From Leptospiraceae bacterium (lineage in GTDB: Bacteria > Spirochaetota > Leptospiria > Leptospirales > Leptospiraceae): a stretch of 64,000 nucleotides of DNA. The position numbers and the translations under genes were made by a program. The first letter of the stretch is position 1. Each line of letters starts with the position of its first letter. Positions 28,420 through 39,100 of the stretch are shown here, piece by piece. The notes under the pieces are model-generated. The model was not told where the DNA came from and made no database searches. It saw only the letters and a program-made list of their open reading frames with translations. Location of the stretch: contig JAKRSH010000022.1 of assembly GCA_022402465.1 (NCBI GenBank), forward strand, positions 124,001-188,000, written 5' to 3'.

Positions 28420-28728
28420 ATGTTTTCTACAGAAATAAAAAACGAAAATGGGATCTGCACTATTCTGATCAACGGAAGTGTCAGTTTAAAGAATGCAGTT
28501 CAAATGAAAGATACCATCATTCAGCAAGCCGACCAAGGGAATCTTAACATAATTTTAGAATTTAGTGATTCTGTATACTTGGATAGCTCAGGTATAGGAG
28601 CCATATTCAATGCTCAAAAGTATTTGACTGAGAAAAGTGGTAACCTGAAGCTCAAGAATGTATCCAAGGATGTGATGACAATTTTGCGAATAGCAAACTT
28701 AGATAAGCATCTAGATATTATTAAATAA
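28420..28728 (+). CDS. STAS-domain anti-sigma-factor antagonist
   Basis: 102 residues from the ATG with GGGGTGGAA upstream; two earlier in-frame starts exist. The single STAS domain has the phosphoacceptor Ser in VYLDSSGIGAIF, the pattern of SpoIIAA/RsbV-type proteins, which bind anti-sigma kinases and release a sigma factor. The partner kinase is not adjacent. In spirochaetes similar proteins act in stress or motility control; that link is inference. The gene stands alone. Confidence 0.88.
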   Translation: MFSTEIKNENGICTILINGSVSLKNAVQMKDTIIQQADQGNLNIILEFSDSVYLDSSGIGAIFNAQKYLTEKSGNLKLKNVSKDVMTILRIANLDKHLDIIK

Positions 28729-28864
28729 ATTCTTTCCTTTCACTAAACATTTAGCTTTTAATCATCAACAAGTTTGTTACAAAATGCAATCTACTCCGAT
28801 TGCTGTTCCTTTCCCTAAAGTTTAACTTGAACTTATTGGCTTTATCTTATTAGATAGATTGAAG

Positions 28865-29620
28865 CTATACTTTTAATTCTTGTATCGTGTGAATAATGAA
28901 AGATACAATTCCACTGAATACATAAAGAAACAAAACCACATACAAAACCCAAGGCCAACGCTCTGTTCCTATCGCAGTTAATAAGACTAAAAGCCCTGTG
29001 ATAACAATTCCCAATTTACCCCAAGTAAAATTTCCTCGAATCGCTACTTGTGGTTTGGAGTAGCGAATAGTTGAAACCATTAAAAGAGCAACTAAAATAA
29101 AAAAGGTAATTGATATTGAAACTGGGACTGGTAGTACGGAAAAGGCAAGAGGGAAAATTCCTACAATAACTCCTGCTACAGGAGAAGGTAATCCTGTAAA
29201 AGATTTTGGATCACTATCAACATTAAACCTTGCTAATCTGTAGGCTGCGCAAATTGGAAACAAAGCAGCAATTAGCATACCAACTGGGAATAAATCCTCT
29301 ATTGAAAAGAAATCAATTTTGAATTGGTGGAATACCATTTGGTACATAAGGACACCTGGTGCAATTCCAAATGTGGTTAAATCTGCAAGGCTATCAAGAT
29401 CAGCACCTAACTCAGTCGTTGCATCTAAGGCTCGAGCAGCCATTCCATCAAACCCATCAAACAAGGCAGCAAGTATGATTAAAAATCCCGAAAGGCTAAA
29501 TAAACCTATAGGGTTAGGATGATCAACATTGTATTCCGACGCTACAAGTATAGAAACGAATCCTAGGGTCAAATTACCTAAGGTTAAAGTATTGGGTATC
29601 CATGCTAATTTCTTTTTCAT
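28865..29620 (-). CDS. pssA: CDP-diacylglycerol-serine O-phosphatidyltransferase
   Basis: 251 residues with about seven membrane segments. The CDP-alcohol phosphatidyltransferase motif is intact: FDGFDGMAARAL, then ELGADLDSLAD, matching D-G-x2-A-R-x8-G-x3-D-x3-D. The following TTFGIAPGVLMY is typical of the PssA branch. The product, phosphatidylserine, is decarboxylated to phosphatidylethanolamine, the main leptospiral phospholipid. It follows tsaD after 3 bases and is presumably cotranscribed. Confidence 0.92.
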   Translation of the reverse strand: MKKKLAWIPNTLTLGNLTLGFVSILVASEYNVDHPNPIGLFSLSGFLIILAALFDGFDGMAARALDATTELGADLDSLADLTTFGIAPGVLMYQMVFHQFKIDFFSIEDLFPVGMLIAALFPICAAYRLARFNVDSDPKSFTGLPSPVAGVIVGIFPLAFSVLPVPVSISITFFILVALLMVSTIRYSKPQVAIRGNFTWGKLGIVITGLLVLLTAIGTERWPWVLYVVLFLYVFSGIVSFIIHTIQELKV

Positions 29621-29623
29621 ATT

Positions 29624-30679
29624 TTATGCTATCCTCTTTGGACTTACTTGAAAGTCTATTTCGTCCTTAATTCCTTTAGTAAATAAGTAATATCCTAAAC
29701 ATGCAACCATGACTCCATTATCTGTACTAAGAATCTTATTTTTAGGAAATAAAATTTCGACAGAATTGTCTAAGGCAAATTCCTTTAGTTTATTGGTAAG
29801 TCTGGTGTTCGCTAAAACCCCACCACCAGCAACAACAGTCTTAATTCCTGTTTTCTTGATGGCGTTCTTAATATTTCTTAAGACCAACTCTATACTTGTT
29901 TCTTGGAATTCAAAGCAAAATCGATTTATGGAAATGGAAGGATGGTCTTTTTTTGCATTTAATAAGGCTGTCTTCAATCCACTGAAAGAAAAATGGAGTT
30001 CATGATGGGGTTGTGACTTGAGTAACTTTGGAAGAATTGGAATTTCTGCTTTCTTACTGCCAGATATAATTTCCTGTTCATATATATTTGCAGATTTTTC
30101 AATTTCGGGTCCACCGGGATATCCTAATCCAAGTATGGATGCTGCCTTATCAAATGCTTCTCCTAGTGCGTCATCCATAGTATCACCTATCAACTCTAGT
30201 TCATTCCAATCTTTATGAATATAAATACTCGAATTGCCTCCTGAAAGAAGTAATCCAAGGTGTGGAAAGGGAGCTATAGGTTTGATTTCTTGGGAATTTT
30301 GAAGTTGATCTATATTCAATCGAACAACAGAAAGATGTGCCTCCAAATGATTGACACATACAATAGGTATACCATGCACTAAATGAATACATCTTGCCAT
30401 CTGAGCACCAATCATTAATGAACCCATTAAACCAGGTCTTTGACTAACTGCTACATAGGCAATCTCTGAAAAGTCTAATCCTGAATGACTAAGACACTCA
30501 TCTAATAACAAATTGATCTTTTCTAAATGAGCTCTAGATGCGATCTCAGGTACAACACCTCTAAATTTAGCATGAGATTCAATTTGGCTAAACAAAGCAA
30601 GGTGCAAAATTTCTTTCCCATCCCTAACAAGACCTAAGCTGGTTTCATCACAAGATGATTCTATACCTAAACCTATCAT
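29624..30679 (-). CDS. tsaD: tRNA N6-adenosine threonylcarbamoyltransferase subunit TsaD
   Basis: 351 residues, ASKHA fold. It transfers threonylcarbamoyl to A37 of ANN-decoding tRNAs with TsaB and TsaE. The metal-binding HLEAH lies in VCVNHLEAHLSV, followed by LLLSGGNSSIY, DALGEAFDKAA with GLGYPGGPE and the C-terminal STDNGVMVA. The family is essential in most bacteria. Length and residues are ordinary. Its gene ends 3 bases before pssA and starts 4 bases after the ctp stop. Confidence 0.95.
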   Translation of the reverse strand: MIGLGIESSCDETSLGLVRDGKEILHLALFSQIESHAKFRGVVPEIASRAHLEKINLLLDECLSHSGLDFSEIAYVAVSQRPGLMGSLMIGAQMARCIHLVHGIPIVCVNHLEAHLSVVRLNIDQLQNSQEIKPIAPFPHLGLLLSGGNSSIYIHKDWNELELIGDTMDDALGEAFDKAASILGLGYPGGPEIEKSANIYEQEIISGSKKAEIPILPKLLKSQPHHELHFSFSGLKTALLNAKKDHPSISINRFCFEFQETSIELVLRNIKNAIKKTGIKTVVAGGGVLANTRLTNKLKEFALDNSVEILFPKNKILSTDNGVMVACLGYYLFTKGIKDEIDFQVSPKRIA

Positions 30680-30683
30680 TCCC

Positions 30684-32054
30684 TTATTTTTTAGAAGACT
30701 TCAAGATTTGAATCGCTTCTTTCAATTGGGGATCGAATTCTAAAGTAATCAATGGCGCCTTTTTCCCTATCATGGTTTCGGAATAATAAAGAAATTTAGA
30801 CAGATCTTCAGACAGAAGTATTTTTTCTTTTTGAAGTTTCTGAAAAAAGAGGTCTCCCTTCATACTCGAATAAATAGGATTTTCCTTAGTAAATGTCTTC
30901 AGGAGGTTTGATTTAGAAAGTTTTTCAAAATAAAACTTATCATCGTCCTTAGGACCAAAAGGTTCAATTAGAATATCAGGCTCTATACCTTTACCATGAA
31001 TGGATACACCAGAAGGAGTATAGTATTTCTGTATTGTTAATGCAACACCTGTTCCATGTGGAAGATTGTAGATATTTTGAACGGAACCTTTACCAAAAGA
31101 TTTGGTTCCAACTAATTTAGCACGTTTGTGATCTTTTAAGGCACCAGCCAAAATTTCTGATGCACTTGCAGAACCATTGTTCATAAGAATTACTACAGGA
31201 ATATCTAAGAACTTACCTAAACCTGTGCTTGATTTATAACTTCGTATCATGACTCCATCTCTTCCACGAACAGAGACAACTTCTTTGCCCTTATCAAGAA
31301 AAATTTCAGAAAGCTGAACAGCCAAATCCAAAAGTCCACCTGGATTGTTTCGTAAGTCTATAATCAAGCTCTCTGCGCCTTGTTTGGTTAAATCTTGAAT
31401 AGCTTGGTAAAATTCTTTGGCTGTTGTATCCTTACCCATAAATTGAAGCAGGCGAATGTAACCTATTTTATCATCTTTGAGATACTCTTTTTTGATATAT
31501 TGAATCTTGATCATTTCACGAACAAGATCGACTGGAAATGGTTTCACATTCTTTCTTTCAATTAATAAACTAACACCTGAACCAACTTCTCCTCGCATTA
31601 AACTTATAGCATCATTGAGATTCATGGTTTGAGTCTTGATTCCATTGATTTCAATAATTTTGTCCTCAGGAAGCAAGCCTGCTCTGGATGCTGGCGTGTC
31701 ATCAATAGGAGAGACAATTAGGATTTTGCCATCTTGGAACAAAACTTCAATTCCTAGTCCACCAAAGGATCCTCTAGTTTCAGATTGAAGCTCCTTAAAT
31801 TCTTCCTTGGATAAAAATCTACTGTGAGGATCTTTTAATGCGGAAAGTATGCCCTGTATTGCACCCTTATATAGATCAGCTTCATTTACCTTTTCAACAT
31901 AATCTGTCTCAAGATAAGAAACTATTTCATGTAGAATTTGGAGATACTCCTCGGCATCCTGGGAAAGTGCTTTTGCCTTGGATGGAAATGCAAAAATAAG
32001 AAAGCCCAGGAAAAATCCTAGACCCAACCATGATAGATTTTTTAAAAATTTCAA
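30684..32054 (-). CDS. ctpA: C-terminal processing peptidase (S41 family)
   Basis: 456 residues. A signal or anchor spans about residues 8-30. A PDZ domain covers about 95-175 (GGLGIEVLFQDGKI..DDTPASRAGLLPEDKI). The catalytic Ser is in GSASASEILAGAL and the Lys in GTKSFGKGSVQNIY. It is a periplasmic protease of the CtpA type, trimming or degrading envelope proteins. The start codon is TTG, with GGGGGAG 3 bases upstream, and it overlaps the stop of the preceding lipoprotein gene (TTGA). Confidence 0.93.
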   Translation of the reverse strand: MKFLKNLSWLGLGFFLGFLIFAFPSKAKALSQDAEEYLQILHEIVSYLETDYVEKVNEADLYKGAIQGILSALKDPHSRFLSKEEFKELQSETRGSFGGLGIEVLFQDGKILIVSPIDDTPASRAGLLPEDKIIEINGIKTQTMNLNDAISLMRGEVGSGVSLLIERKNVKPFPVDLVREMIKIQYIKKEYLKDDKIGYIRLLQFMGKDTTAKEFYQAIQDLTKQGAESLIIDLRNNPGGLLDLAVQLSEIFLDKGKEVVSVRGRDGVMIRSYKSSTGLGKFLDIPVVILMNNGSASASEILAGALKDHKRAKLVGTKSFGKGSVQNIYNLPHGTGVALTIQKYYTPSGVSIHGKGIEPDILIEPFGPKDDDKFYFEKLSKSNLLKTFTKENPIYSSMKGDLFFQKLQKEKILLSEDLSKFLYYSETMIGKKAPLITLEFDPQLKEAIQILKSSKK

Positions 32055-32332
32055 ATCTCCCCCTGAACCAATTTATAGATTTTAGGTTCTTTTGATTTTA
32101 AAACTTGAAAGGCAATTTCAGGGTTCAATCTGTAAACCTTGCAAGCTTCAATAAAAAGCTCTCGGTCCGAAGGCAATTTCTTTCCTTCTTCAATAGAAAT
32201 AGCAGTTGCAATTCGATCCTTAGACCATTTCTCAAGGACTCGATTGAGATCAAGATCTGTGACTTGCTCTTTTTCTGGAGCACAGGAAAGTAGAAAAATC
32301 AATAAGGGAAAAATTAGGAATCTATAGTTCAA
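32051..32332 (-). CDS. Small lipoprotein of unknown function
   Basis: About 93 residues if the TTG at 32332, preceded by AGAGG, is used; an in-frame TTG at 32377 is also possible. The signal sequence NYRFLIFPLLIFLLSC ends in a lipobox LLSC, so it is a lipoprotein with Cys as the first mature residue. The short mature domain (about 75 residues) is helical and charged, with no family I recognise. The stop overlaps the start of the CtpA gene, so it may be a protease-associated partner. LexA lies upstream on the same strand. Confidence 0.7.
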   Translation of the reverse strand: MNYRFLIFPLLIFLLSCAPEKEQVTDLDLNRVLEKWSKDRIATAISIEEGKKLPSDRELFIEACKVYRLNPEIAFQVLKSKEPKIYKLVQGEI

Positions 32333-32377
32333 AAGCAAACCTCTACTTAGATTCCTTGGAGTCCTTTCCTCCGTCAA

Positions 32378-32986
32378 TCAGTAAAAACGAAGAATCCCTA
32401 TCAATTTGCCCATAACAATGGCTTTTTTAGTTTTGATAGGTTTTAATTTAGGATTTCTTGGTTCCAAACGAATATGGTCCAACTCTTTATAAAATACTTT
32501 GAGAGTCGCCTCATCATCCAGTAGAGCTACAACAATTTCCCCGTTTCTCGCGGTTTCTTTCTTTTGGATGATGGCTAGGTCCCCATCATTGATTCCAGCG
32601 TCTATCATGGAATCCCCAACTACTTTTAAGGCAAAGGTTCCTGGTTTCTTCGCCAATCGATCTGGAACAGGAATATAGGATTCAACATTTTCCTCTGCTA
32701 ATATGGGCATTCCTGCAGCTACTCTACCCAAAACAGGAATGGTAATAGCTTGGGATGGTAAAGAATCAAGAGCATCATTTCTTGTTAATTCAATTGCACG
32801 AGATTGGTTCTTATGGGTCTTAATAAAGCCTTTCTTTTCGATAGCCTTTAAGTGATCGTAAGCTCCCTTGGCAGTTATCTGAAACTCGTCACCTATCTCT
32901 CGAATTGTAGGTGGCATACCTCGTTCTTTCATAGAATTGGTAATAAATTTGTATACGAGTTCTTGCTTGTCAGTAAGTTCTTTCAT
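32378..32986 (-). CDS. lexA: LexA SOS repressor
   Basis: 202 residues from ATG 32986; the TTG at 32998 is less likely. The N-terminal winged helix has QELVYKFITNSMKERGMPPTIREIGDEF and KGAYDHLKAIEKKGF. The C-terminal peptidase has the Ala-Gly cleavage site in VAAGMPILAE, catalytic Ser in GDSMIDAGI and Lys in EATLKVFY. So it is a self-cleaving repressor. It represses DNA-damage genes including its own; I looked for a TTTGN5CAAA box upstream and did not find a clear one. Downstream genes may be cotranscribed. Confidence 0.95.
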   Translation of the reverse strand: MKELTDKQELVYKFITNSMKERGMPPTIREIGDEFQITAKGAYDHLKAIEKKGFIKTHKNQSRAIELTRNDALDSLPSQAITIPVLGRVAAGMPILAEENVESYIPVPDRLAKKPGTFALKVVGDSMIDAGINDGDLAIIQKKETARNGEIVVALLDDEATLKVFYKELDHIRLEPRNPKLKPIKTKKAIVMGKLIGILRFY

Positions 32987-33032
32987 TATACTTAACAAGT
33001 GCCTAGGAAATGTATGTTATGTCAATACAAAT

Positions 33033-34208
33033 TTATATTTTTAAATATTCACTTTTCAATAAAAAAGATCCATCAGAGACAACTACGTCGCCTTCACTGA
33101 GACCAGATAGAACTTCTATCCTATCATCCACCAAACGTCCAACTTGAATCTTTCTAGGTGTGAATGTTCCATTTGTATTTTGTAAAAAAACAATAGTCTC
33201 TCCTTCGATTTTATGAACACATTTCTCTGGAAGAGTGTAGAATTTTGACTTTTCACCCTGGGCAACTAAACCTTGGACTACTGCACTAATCGATTGGCCA
33301 GGACGAAGTCGACCTTTGGCATTTTTAACCAACAATCTCAGTTCGGCAGTTCTCTTTACAGGATCTATTACTTCACCTACGTGAGCAACTTTTGCAGTAA
33401 CCTTATCTGCCTCACTTCCCACAGGGAAAACCTCAGCTTGGGTACCAATCCGAATTTGATTTAAATCTTTTTCATAAACATCAAGTAAAATCCAAAGAGT
33501 CGAAAGATCTGCCACTGTGAATAAATTATCCCGAACGGAAACAGCCTGACCCAAAATTGCATTTCTTTCTGTGATAGTACCAGATATTGGACTTCGTATA
33601 GGAAGATTCAAGGAATAGGATTTGCCTCCAACAAGTGCATTGATCTCAGCCTCATTCAATCCATAATTTTCTAAAGCGGAACGACTTGTTTCCAATTCAG
33701 TCTTAACTGTTTTGTAATCCATCATAGCCATTTCAAATTCTTTGGCAGATGTAACCTTTTTCTCATACAATTCTTTGGCTCGTTCCGCTTGTAGTAGTAA
33801 GGCTTCTTTTCTTGCACTCGCCTTACGGTAAATAGCTTCCATATCACCTAACTCTACAGATTGAATGCTAAAAATAACCTGGCCTTTACTAACGTAGTCA
33901 CCTTCATTTATAAAGATGGATACAATTCTTCCCGGAACTCGGCTTCCTATCCTAGCCATCTTAGCCAAGTCATAGGAGACCTTACCTGGAAGCAGAACCT
34001 CTTCAAATTCACCTTCTAATTTTAAGCTCGTAGTTTGGATTGGATGATTTTTCAAAATACTTTCAGATATTTGAATTTGTCTTTCTTTAGGAGCTGTTAC
34101 TTCCTTAACTTCTTCCTTACTGCTACCCTTCCATTGAAGGAAGAAATAAACTGCAATTGCTATACCTAAAATTAATAATGCGATTCGAAATACTTTTGTT
34201 TGTTTCAT
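33033..34208 (-). CDS. RND efflux periplasmic adaptor (CzcB/CusB type)
   Basis: 391 residues. An N-terminal membrane anchor (VFRIALLILGIAIAVYFFLQW) precedes the HlyD-type fold: beta-barrel and lipoyl halves with GSRVPGRIVSIFINEGDYVSKGQVIF and later RSPISGTITERNAILGQAV, with a helical hairpin between them. The C-terminal membrane-proximal domain has GRLVDDRIEVLSGLSEGDVVV. It links the RND pump to TolC. No Met-rich metal site is obvious, so metal specificity cannot be read. The start overlaps the TolC-gene end by 4 bases. Confidence 0.9.
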   Translation of the reverse strand: MKQTKVFRIALLILGIAIAVYFFLQWKGSSKEEVKEVTAPKERQIQISESILKNHPIQTTSLKLEGEFEEVLLPGKVSYDLAKMARIGSRVPGRIVSIFINEGDYVSKGQVIFSIQSVELGDMEAIYRKASARKEALLLQAERAKELYEKKVTSAKEFEMAMMDYKTVKTELETSRSALENYGLNEAEINALVGGKSYSLNLPIRSPISGTITERNAILGQAVSVRDNLFTVADLSTLWILLDVYEKDLNQIRIGTQAEVFPVGSEADKVTAKVAHVGEVIDPVKRTAELRLLVKNAKGRLRPGQSISAVVQGLVAQGEKSKFYTLPEKCVHKIEGETIVFLQNTNGTFTPRKIQVGRLVDDRIEVLSGLSEGDVVVSDGSFLLKSEYLKI

Positions 34209-35545
34209 TCTTTTATACCAGTGTTCTTTTGGCCAGAAGTAGATTCTTCATTCAATTTTCCGATAGCCGCTCGAAAAATATCTATAGAATTATAATACAA
34301 ATAAATTAATTCATAATATGTTCTTAAAACTGTAAGATAATTTCTTTCAGCCTCAAGAAAAGTTACTAGATTCGAAGCACCTCGAATATAAGCTAGCCGC
34401 GATTTCTCTTGAACACCTTTATTTTTCTCAAGAAGGTTAATTTTTCTATATTCTAAGAGTTGCTCCTCTCTTACAGCCAACTCTCGCTTGGCGGTAAGTA
34501 TTTCAGATTGAATTTCAATTCTTTTGGATTCTACATTCAACCTAGCACCCTTTGCAATTTCTTCTGCTTTAAGAATCTCACCTTGGTTTCTGTTGTTAAC
34601 CGGAAGAGGAATGCTAGCATAGACACCCATATAGTTTTCAGGTCCCTTATTCATAACCTCACCACCTATGGTTAAGGTAGGAACAGCTTCCCTCTTCTTC
34701 AATTCAACATTCAATCTTTCTCGATTTTCTTTAAATTGTAAAGCAAGTAGATCCGGTCGGTTCTCAATGGAATAGTCATTTAGGTCTAATTTCAATTCCT
34801 TAGTAGATTGAAATTCCAATCTTCCTTTGAACTTTAGAACAGTTTGTGGGTTTTGAATTCCAATTAAGACTCTAAGCTGATTTCCAACTTGAGCTCGATT
34901 GATTCTTGTATTTTTATATTCCCGTTCTAATTGTATGCGCTCTAATTCTATTCGCTCGAATTCCAAATAAGAAATATCACCTTTATCGGAACGAAATTTT
35001 GTGAGTTCGAGTAAATCGTTGTAATTTTCAATGAATTCTTCTTGGTATCGTATTAGTTCAGTTAGGTATAGGTAAGACCAGTAATTTTGGCGAATGCGAA
35101 GACGGAATATACGGTCAAAATCAGAAAAATTGGCAAGGCTTACTTGAAAATCTTGCAGTGCAACTTTCTTTCTTTGCGGAATAACTCCATTTATATCTAT
35201 TGGTTGCTGTAAAATTGCGTAAGTTTCAGGAAGCCCTGTACCAGAATTTCTGCTTGCACCTATAAATTGCTGCTGTATAGCCAATACAGGATTATAATAC
35301 AAGGATGAGGTAATCACATCCCCCCTTGCACTCCCAATATTTGTTTTTTCTTTTAAATAAAGAGGATTGCTTTCCGTTGCAAACATCTCTAATTCGGTGA
35401 TATCCATATTAGCAATTTTTTCTTCAAGTTCAGATCCATCGATTCGACTTAAATTTTCGTCTTTCGAATCTATAGATGTGTTAAGGCTCAGAATCGATAC
35501 TAATAATAGGATACGAAATTTTTTAGATTCCGAAATTTTGCTCAT
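34205..35545 (-). CDS. TolC-family outer-membrane efflux protein
   Basis: 446 residues. A signal peptide (RILLLVSILSLNTSIDS) is followed by two tandem long helical halves, each of about 200 residues, as in TolC-like trimers that form the trans-envelope tunnel. Examples are NYWSYLYLTELIRYQEEF with ELTKFRSDKGDISYLEFERI and the later RLNVESKRIEIQSEILTAK. It probably exports the ions delivered by the RND pump. The gene overlaps the pyrophosphatase gene by 23 bases at its start and the adaptor by 4 at its end. Confidence 0.9.
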   Translation of the reverse strand: MSKISESKKFRILLLVSILSLNTSIDSKDENLSRIDGSELEEKIANMDITELEMFATESNPLYLKEKTNIGSARGDVITSSLYYNPVLAIQQQFIGASRNSGTGLPETYAILQQPIDINGVIPQRKKVALQDFQVSLANFSDFDRIFRLRIRQNYWSYLYLTELIRYQEEFIENYNDLLELTKFRSDKGDISYLEFERIELERIQLEREYKNTRINRAQVGNQLRVLIGIQNPQTVLKFKGRLEFQSTKELKLDLNDYSIENRPDLLALQFKENRERLNVELKKREAVPTLTIGGEVMNKGPENYMGVYASIPLPVNNRNQGEILKAEEIAKGARLNVESKRIEIQSEILTAKRELAVREEQLLEYRKINLLEKNKGVQEKSRLAYIRGASNLVTFLEAERNYLTVLRTYYELIYLYYNSIDIFRAAIGKLNEESTSGQKNTGIKE

Positions 35546-36146
35546 AGTCTTTTAATCCAGCAAGTATTACTTGCATTGCTTCTTCACATCCATATACTTC
35601 AGGAATTTCTACTGGTGGATGCTCATTCACTACTGGGATTGCCTTGTAGGTAAGAAAGTAGTGCCTTAATTTATTTACTAATGTCTCTGGAAGATCTTTG
35701 ATGTCTTTGATGTTAGAAAAAACTGGATCGTCTTTTAATATAGCAATAATCTTGTCATCAGCTTCATTCTTATCTATCATTCTAAGTCCGCCTATTGGTA
35801 TTGCAGTTAAAATGATGTTTCCATGATTGATAGGATTGGAACTTAAGACACAAATATCAATTGGATCACCATCACCAATGATTCCAGTGCGTCCAATTTT
35901 TTCCATACATCTCTTAGCGGATTCTTCACCAGAGTAAGTTCTTGGAATAAAGCCATATAAAGATGGGGAATGGTTGGAGTATTTTTGAGGGCGGTCAACT
36001 CGAATGTATCCTGACTCTTTATCCACTTCATACTTCATAGTGTCAATGGGAGTCATCTCAATAAAAACATCCATCTCTTGAGGAGTTTTATCGCCTGGAT
36101 GGATTCCATGCCAAGGGTGAGATACATAGATATTTTTATTTTTCAT
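35523..36146 (-). CDS. ppa: Soluble inorganic pyrophosphatase (family I)
   Basis: 207 residues. Family I signature elements are visible: Lys-Glu at about 35-55 in [29 protein letters not shown] and the metal-binding [13 protein letters not shown] with three Asp. The C-terminal part is ordinary. It hydrolyses cytosolic PPi, driving biosynthesis. The gene lies inside the heavy-metal RND operon: its start overlaps the pump gene by 4 bases and its end overlaps the TolC gene by 23, so it is translated with them. This location is odd; no efflux function for it is known. Confidence 0.93.
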   Translation of the reverse strand: MKNKNIYVSHPWHGIHPGDKTPQEMDVFIEMTPIDTMKYEVDKESGYIRVDRPQKYSNHSPSLYGFIPRTYSGEESAKRCMEKIGRTGIIGDGDPIDICVLSSNPINHGNIILTAIPIGGLRMIDKNEADDKIIAILKDDPVFSNIKDIKDLPETLVNKLRHYFLTYKAIPVVNEHPPVEIPEVYGCEEAMQVILAGLKDYEQNFGI

Positions 36147-39100
36147 TTCTTCTTCCTTTTCTTAGCTCTAATAGACTTTTCTGAAATTGAATCATCTTCT
36201 GGGTCATTTTCTTCAGATTCAATTTGGCTAACGGTTTCATTCTGAAAACTTTTTCCAAGTAAGAACTGTCTCTCTAATTCTTTCTTTTGCTCTTCTTTAG
36301 ACTCTTCTCTTTTTAAAGCTGCAATAACTAAGAATTGAAAAACAGGAGGAAGAAGGAAGAGTGCCATCAAAGTAGCGAATAATACCCCGCCTATAACAAC
36401 TGTAGCTAAAGGTCTTTGAACTTCAGCACCAGCAGAACTTGCGATTGCCATAGGAAGAAATCCAATAACTGCAACTAACACAGTTGTGATTACTGCTCTC
36501 AGTGTTCCGACTGCAGCCTTTGTAACAGCCTCATGGATATTTTCATTATTCTCTAAGGATGATTTCAGATAAGAGGCAAAAACAACCCCATTCAGAACGG
36601 AAATCCCAGCAGCAGCAATGAATCCAACCCCTGCAGGTATGCTAAAAGGTAAGCCCCTTAAGACCAAAGAAAGAACTCCACCAGCTGCGGAGAAAGGAAC
36701 TAATATAAAAACACCTAAAGCATAGTAAACATTTCCAAAGGCAATGAAAAGCATTCCAAAAATAATCAAAAGTGCAACGGGAACAACCATCGAAAGACGA
36801 TTCTTTGCTCGAGTAAAGTTTTCGAATTGTCCACCCCAACTAACATTGTAGCCTGATGGAAGGTTCTTCTCTATCTCTGAAGTAGCTTTAATAGCTTCAT
36901 TTACAAATCCAATCATGTCCCTACCTCGGACATTGGTCTCTACAAGTATCCTTCTCTTTAGTCCATCATGGTAAAGGGCAGAAGGCCCCTCATTCAGTTC
37001 AATTTTAGCGACTTGTCCCAAGGGAATAGGCTCACCTGTACTTGACATTACTGGAACATTTTGCAAGACATCCATGTCCTTCACATCGGCGTCCAGTCGT
37101 ATAATCAAATCAAAGCGCTTATAACCCTCATAAACCTTGCCAACATCATAACCAACTCTTAATGTTTGAACTGTTGTTAGTATTTCTTCAGATGACACAC
37201 CATATCTCGCCATCTTTTCTCGATCAGCCTTAATCTCAAGTAGAGGCAATCCAAGTAACCTTTGCACACGTAGATCAGCAGATCCAGGAACTTTCTTCAA
37301 CTTTTGTGCATAATCATCTGCTATATCTTTTAAAGTATTTAGATCATCACCAAAAATCTTAATTACAATATCGGCCTTAGACCCTGAAAGCAAGGCATTC
37401 ACTTTGTTCTCAATTGGCTGTGAAATAGATATATATGAAGATGGAACAGCTACTTCCATTTTAGATTTTAAGATTTCCATGAGACTTTCTCTATCACTAG
37501 CAGAGGTCCATTCCTTTCTTGGCCGCAACTTAACCATAATGGTTCCTTCCTCAGTTCCAACAGGTTCCGAAGCAGAATCCCCTCTTCCCATTCTTGATGT
37601 TGCCATAGTTACTTCTGGTACGGTAAGAAGTACGTTTTCTAATTCTGTATTCAGTTGCTTTGAATGGTACAATGAAGTTGAAGGAAGCCTCTTAATATCT
37701 ACTTCAAGTTCCCCTTCATCTATCTTAGGTAAAAATTCAGAGCCCAAAAGACCACCTAACATCAAACAGAAAATAGTTACTGAGGTTCCCAGGAACAAAG
37801 CACGTAGCTTCTTCTGCATTACATAGTTTAATTTAGATTCATAATAATGATTTAGCTTTTCCCAATAGGCTGGTTCTTTGAAAATCGGCTCTTTGTAGAT
37901 GAGAGAAAGTAAGGCTGGAAAAGTAGTCAAAGAATAGACCAAGGCTGCACCTAAGGCAAGAGCCACTGTAATCGCCATAGGACGAAACATCCTTCCCTCG
38001 GTTCCTTCTAATGTCATTAATGGAAGATAAACCAAAAGAATAATTCCTACTGAAAAAGTAGAGGCTCTTGCTACTTTTTGACAAGATCTTAAAATAATAT
38101 CCTCGGTTAAAAGAGTTAAATCATGTTTAGATTTCTGGGTTTCTAAGACTGCTTGTTTATAAATGAATCCATGCAAAACGGATTCTAGCATAACAATAGA
38201 TCCATCGACTAGTAATCCAAAATCCAAGGCTCCAAGAGACATTAAGTTACCAACAACCCCAAACATATTCATAAAAATGGTTGCGATTAGCATGGAGACA
38301 GGAATTGCAAGTGCGACGGCGAGTGCACCTTTAATACTTCCTAAGGTCACAATTAAAATAAGTAATACTAAGGCAGCTGCTTCAATTAAATTCGTGAATA
38401 CTGTACTTAAAGTTCGAGAAATAAACTCAGACCTATCATAAAAGGAAGTTATTACCATTCCCTCAGGAAGTTTAGTTTTAATTTCTTCTACACGATTCTT
38501 CACGGAATCTACAATTTCGAGGGAATTTTCTCCCATAAGCATGATGGAGGTACAAGTCACAACCTCACCTTTTCCATTCTGTGTTGCTAAACCAAAATGA
38601 AGAGCTGGACCTTCTTCCACGATAGCGATCTGTCCTAATAGAACAGGAATACCATCCCTTGATGTACGAATTGCAACCTTACGAATCTCGTCAGCAGTCT
38701 TAAACTGACTCTCTCCTCGAATAACAATTTGTTCTTCACCTTTGGAAATATAACCACCACCAACATTCATGTTAGCAGATTCTAATGATTCAGCAATTGA
38801 ACTTAAAGTCAAATTGAGAGCTTGCAACCTACGGGGATCAATTTTAATTTGGTATTGCTTTTCGTCTCCACCGTATATATTTACATCAATTATGCCCTTA
38901 ACAGAGCGTATTTGGCGAGCAATCTCCCATTTCATGTAAGTCTTTAATTCTTCCTTGGTATGCTTTTCAGAAGAAAGAGTAAACTCGTAAATATCACCAA
39001 GCCCAGTTGCAATAGGTGAAAGCTCAGGCTTTCCATATCCATTGGGTATGATTTCTTCAGCCATCTTCAGGCGCTCATTAACTAGCTGCCTTGCAAAATA

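Noticed and set aside
32987-33060. SOS box (TTTGN5CAAA) upstream of lexA
   Set aside because: The nearest sequence is TTTGTATTGACATAA, which lacks the CAAA half. I do not call an operator.
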